From assembly GCA_964555235.1 (NCBI GenBank), contig CAZKRU010000128.1, forward strand, positions 1 to 6,103: a DNA stretch of 6,103 nt. Reading direction: 5' to 3'. This DNA comes from CAZKRU01 sp964555235. Its GTDB lineage: Bacteria > Verrucomicrobiota > Verrucomicrobiia > Methylacidiphilales > CAMAQI01. Below the pieces are notes generated by a model that worked only from the letters and a program-made list of their open reading frames with translations, had not been told where the DNA came from and did no database searches. A program made the position numbers and the translations under genes. Of this stretch, positions 5,814 to 6,103 are shown in pieces (the stretch's first letter is position 1; each line of letters opens with the position of its first letter).

Positions 5814-6047
5814 ATGTCGATGCGAGTTGAAGATATTGCAGATGAGGCACTTGCGCTACCTAGTGAAGCGAGGGCATTGCTGGCGGATCGACTGGTTGAG
5901 AGCTTAGACCCAGCAGAGGACGGGTACATTCACCAGCTATGGATTGCTGAAGCAAACCGACGTTTACATGAATTGAGATCCGGAGATCTGACGCCTATTC
6001 CAGGAGAAGCGGCGATTACTCAGCTCAGGCAAAAATATTTAAAATGA
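5814..6047 (+). CDS. Addiction-module antitoxin of the Unstab_antitox/TIGR02574 type
   Basis: This encodes 77 aa. The sequence ALPSEARALLADRLVESLD (14-32), then LWIAEANRRLHELRSGDL (42-59), then IPGEAAITQLRQK (62-74), reproduces the short putative addiction-module family pattern: a helix with 'L-x-x-x-E-R/A-x-x-L-A-x-x-L-x-x-SLD', then 'W-x-x-E-x-x-R-R-L-x-E-x-x-x-G', then a final helix. Members usually pair with a RelE/ParE-type mRNA interferase or gyrase toxin encoded just downstream. Here the gene ends at TGA 6045-6047 and only a 15-codon ORF (6044-6091) overlaps it. A toxin could begin beyond the window, be missing, or have been lost. ATG 5814 (MSMRVEDIADEAL) is preferred; ATG 5820, two codons later, is equally possible. 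Upstream in-frame codons to the TTG at 5736 read as non-conserved sequence. Confidence 0.85.
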   Translation: MSMRVEDIADEALALPSEARALLADRLVESLDPAEDGYIHQLWIAEANRRLHELRSGDLTPIPGEAAITQLRQKYLK

Positions 6048-6054
6048 GACACAG

Positions 6055-6071
6055 CCATCCCACAGGAATGG
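6055..6071 (+). terminator. Weak stem-loop after the antitoxin gene
   Basis: CCATCCC (6055-6061) can pair with GGAATGG (6065-6071) around an ACA loop, with one C-A mismatch. It lies 7 nt after the antitoxin stop. The downstream sequence (GTGAATATTTCG) is not a real T-run, so termination is uncertain. Confidence 0.2.
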
Positions 6072-6103
6072 GTGAATATTTCGTAGAATAAAAAAGGTTT
6101 GGG

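Noticed and set aside
1..6103. CRISPR arrays, tRNA or rRNA genes, transposase genes
   Set aside because: No regularly spaced direct repeats, no tRNA cloverleaf or rRNA-like sequence, and no transposase-like frame were seen on either strand.

Overview
The window is a stretch of bacterial chromosome: a conserved housekeeping core on both strands, flanked by short accessory genes. The core encodes an enoyl-ACP reductase (FabI), a HAD-family phosphatase, a membrane-anchored PpiD/SurA-type folding factor and an O6-alkylguanine-DNA alkyltransferase (Ogt). A PpiD/SurA-type periplasmic factor implies a Gram-negative (diderm) cell. Moderate GC, a GYF_2 (DUF4339) protein and intergenic repeats of the 'CTTGGCG' and 'CTTCGTGCCTTTGTG' kind would suit a Verrucomicrobiota/PVC-type bacterium. 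That placement is an impression, because no rRNA or other decisive marker is present.

Layout. Positions 1-186 hold a likely intrinsic terminator (16-48) from an upstream unit and a 14-bp perfect palindrome (150-163) just before the first gene. Positions 187-917 (+) hold two uncharacterised genes joined by an ATGA stop/start overlap; the second is a small single-pass membrane protein. A very doubtful 33-codon ORF follows. Positions 918-1160 lie between convergent units and contain a 16-bp palindrome and two nested inverted repeats. On the minus strand, fabI (3195-2401) is followed after a repeat-filled 260-bp gap by a HAD phosphatase (2140-1463) and, 14 nt later, a small GYF_2-domain protein (1448-1161). 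A 75-bp divergent spacer separates fabI from a plus-strand pair, the PpiD/SurA-like protein (3271-4791) and ogt (4799-5266), which are 7 nt apart and probably co-transcribed.

The right end (5267-6103) is accessory in character. It has an AT-richer small gene resembling the Imm32 immunity family, then an addiction-module antitoxin (Unstab_antitox/TIGR02574 type). No RelE/ParE toxin follows this antitoxin inside the window. Only a 15-codon ORF overlaps its stop by ATGA.

FabI carries out the last step of fatty-acid elongation, the PpiD-like protein assists folding of exported proteins at the inner membrane, and Ogt repairs alkylated DNA. These look like ordinary neighbours rather than one pathway. 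I did not find a convincing new multi-gene system. The best leads are the unknown coupled pair at 187-917, the repeat element between fabI and the phosphatase, and the apparently toxin-less antitoxin next to an immunity-like gene.
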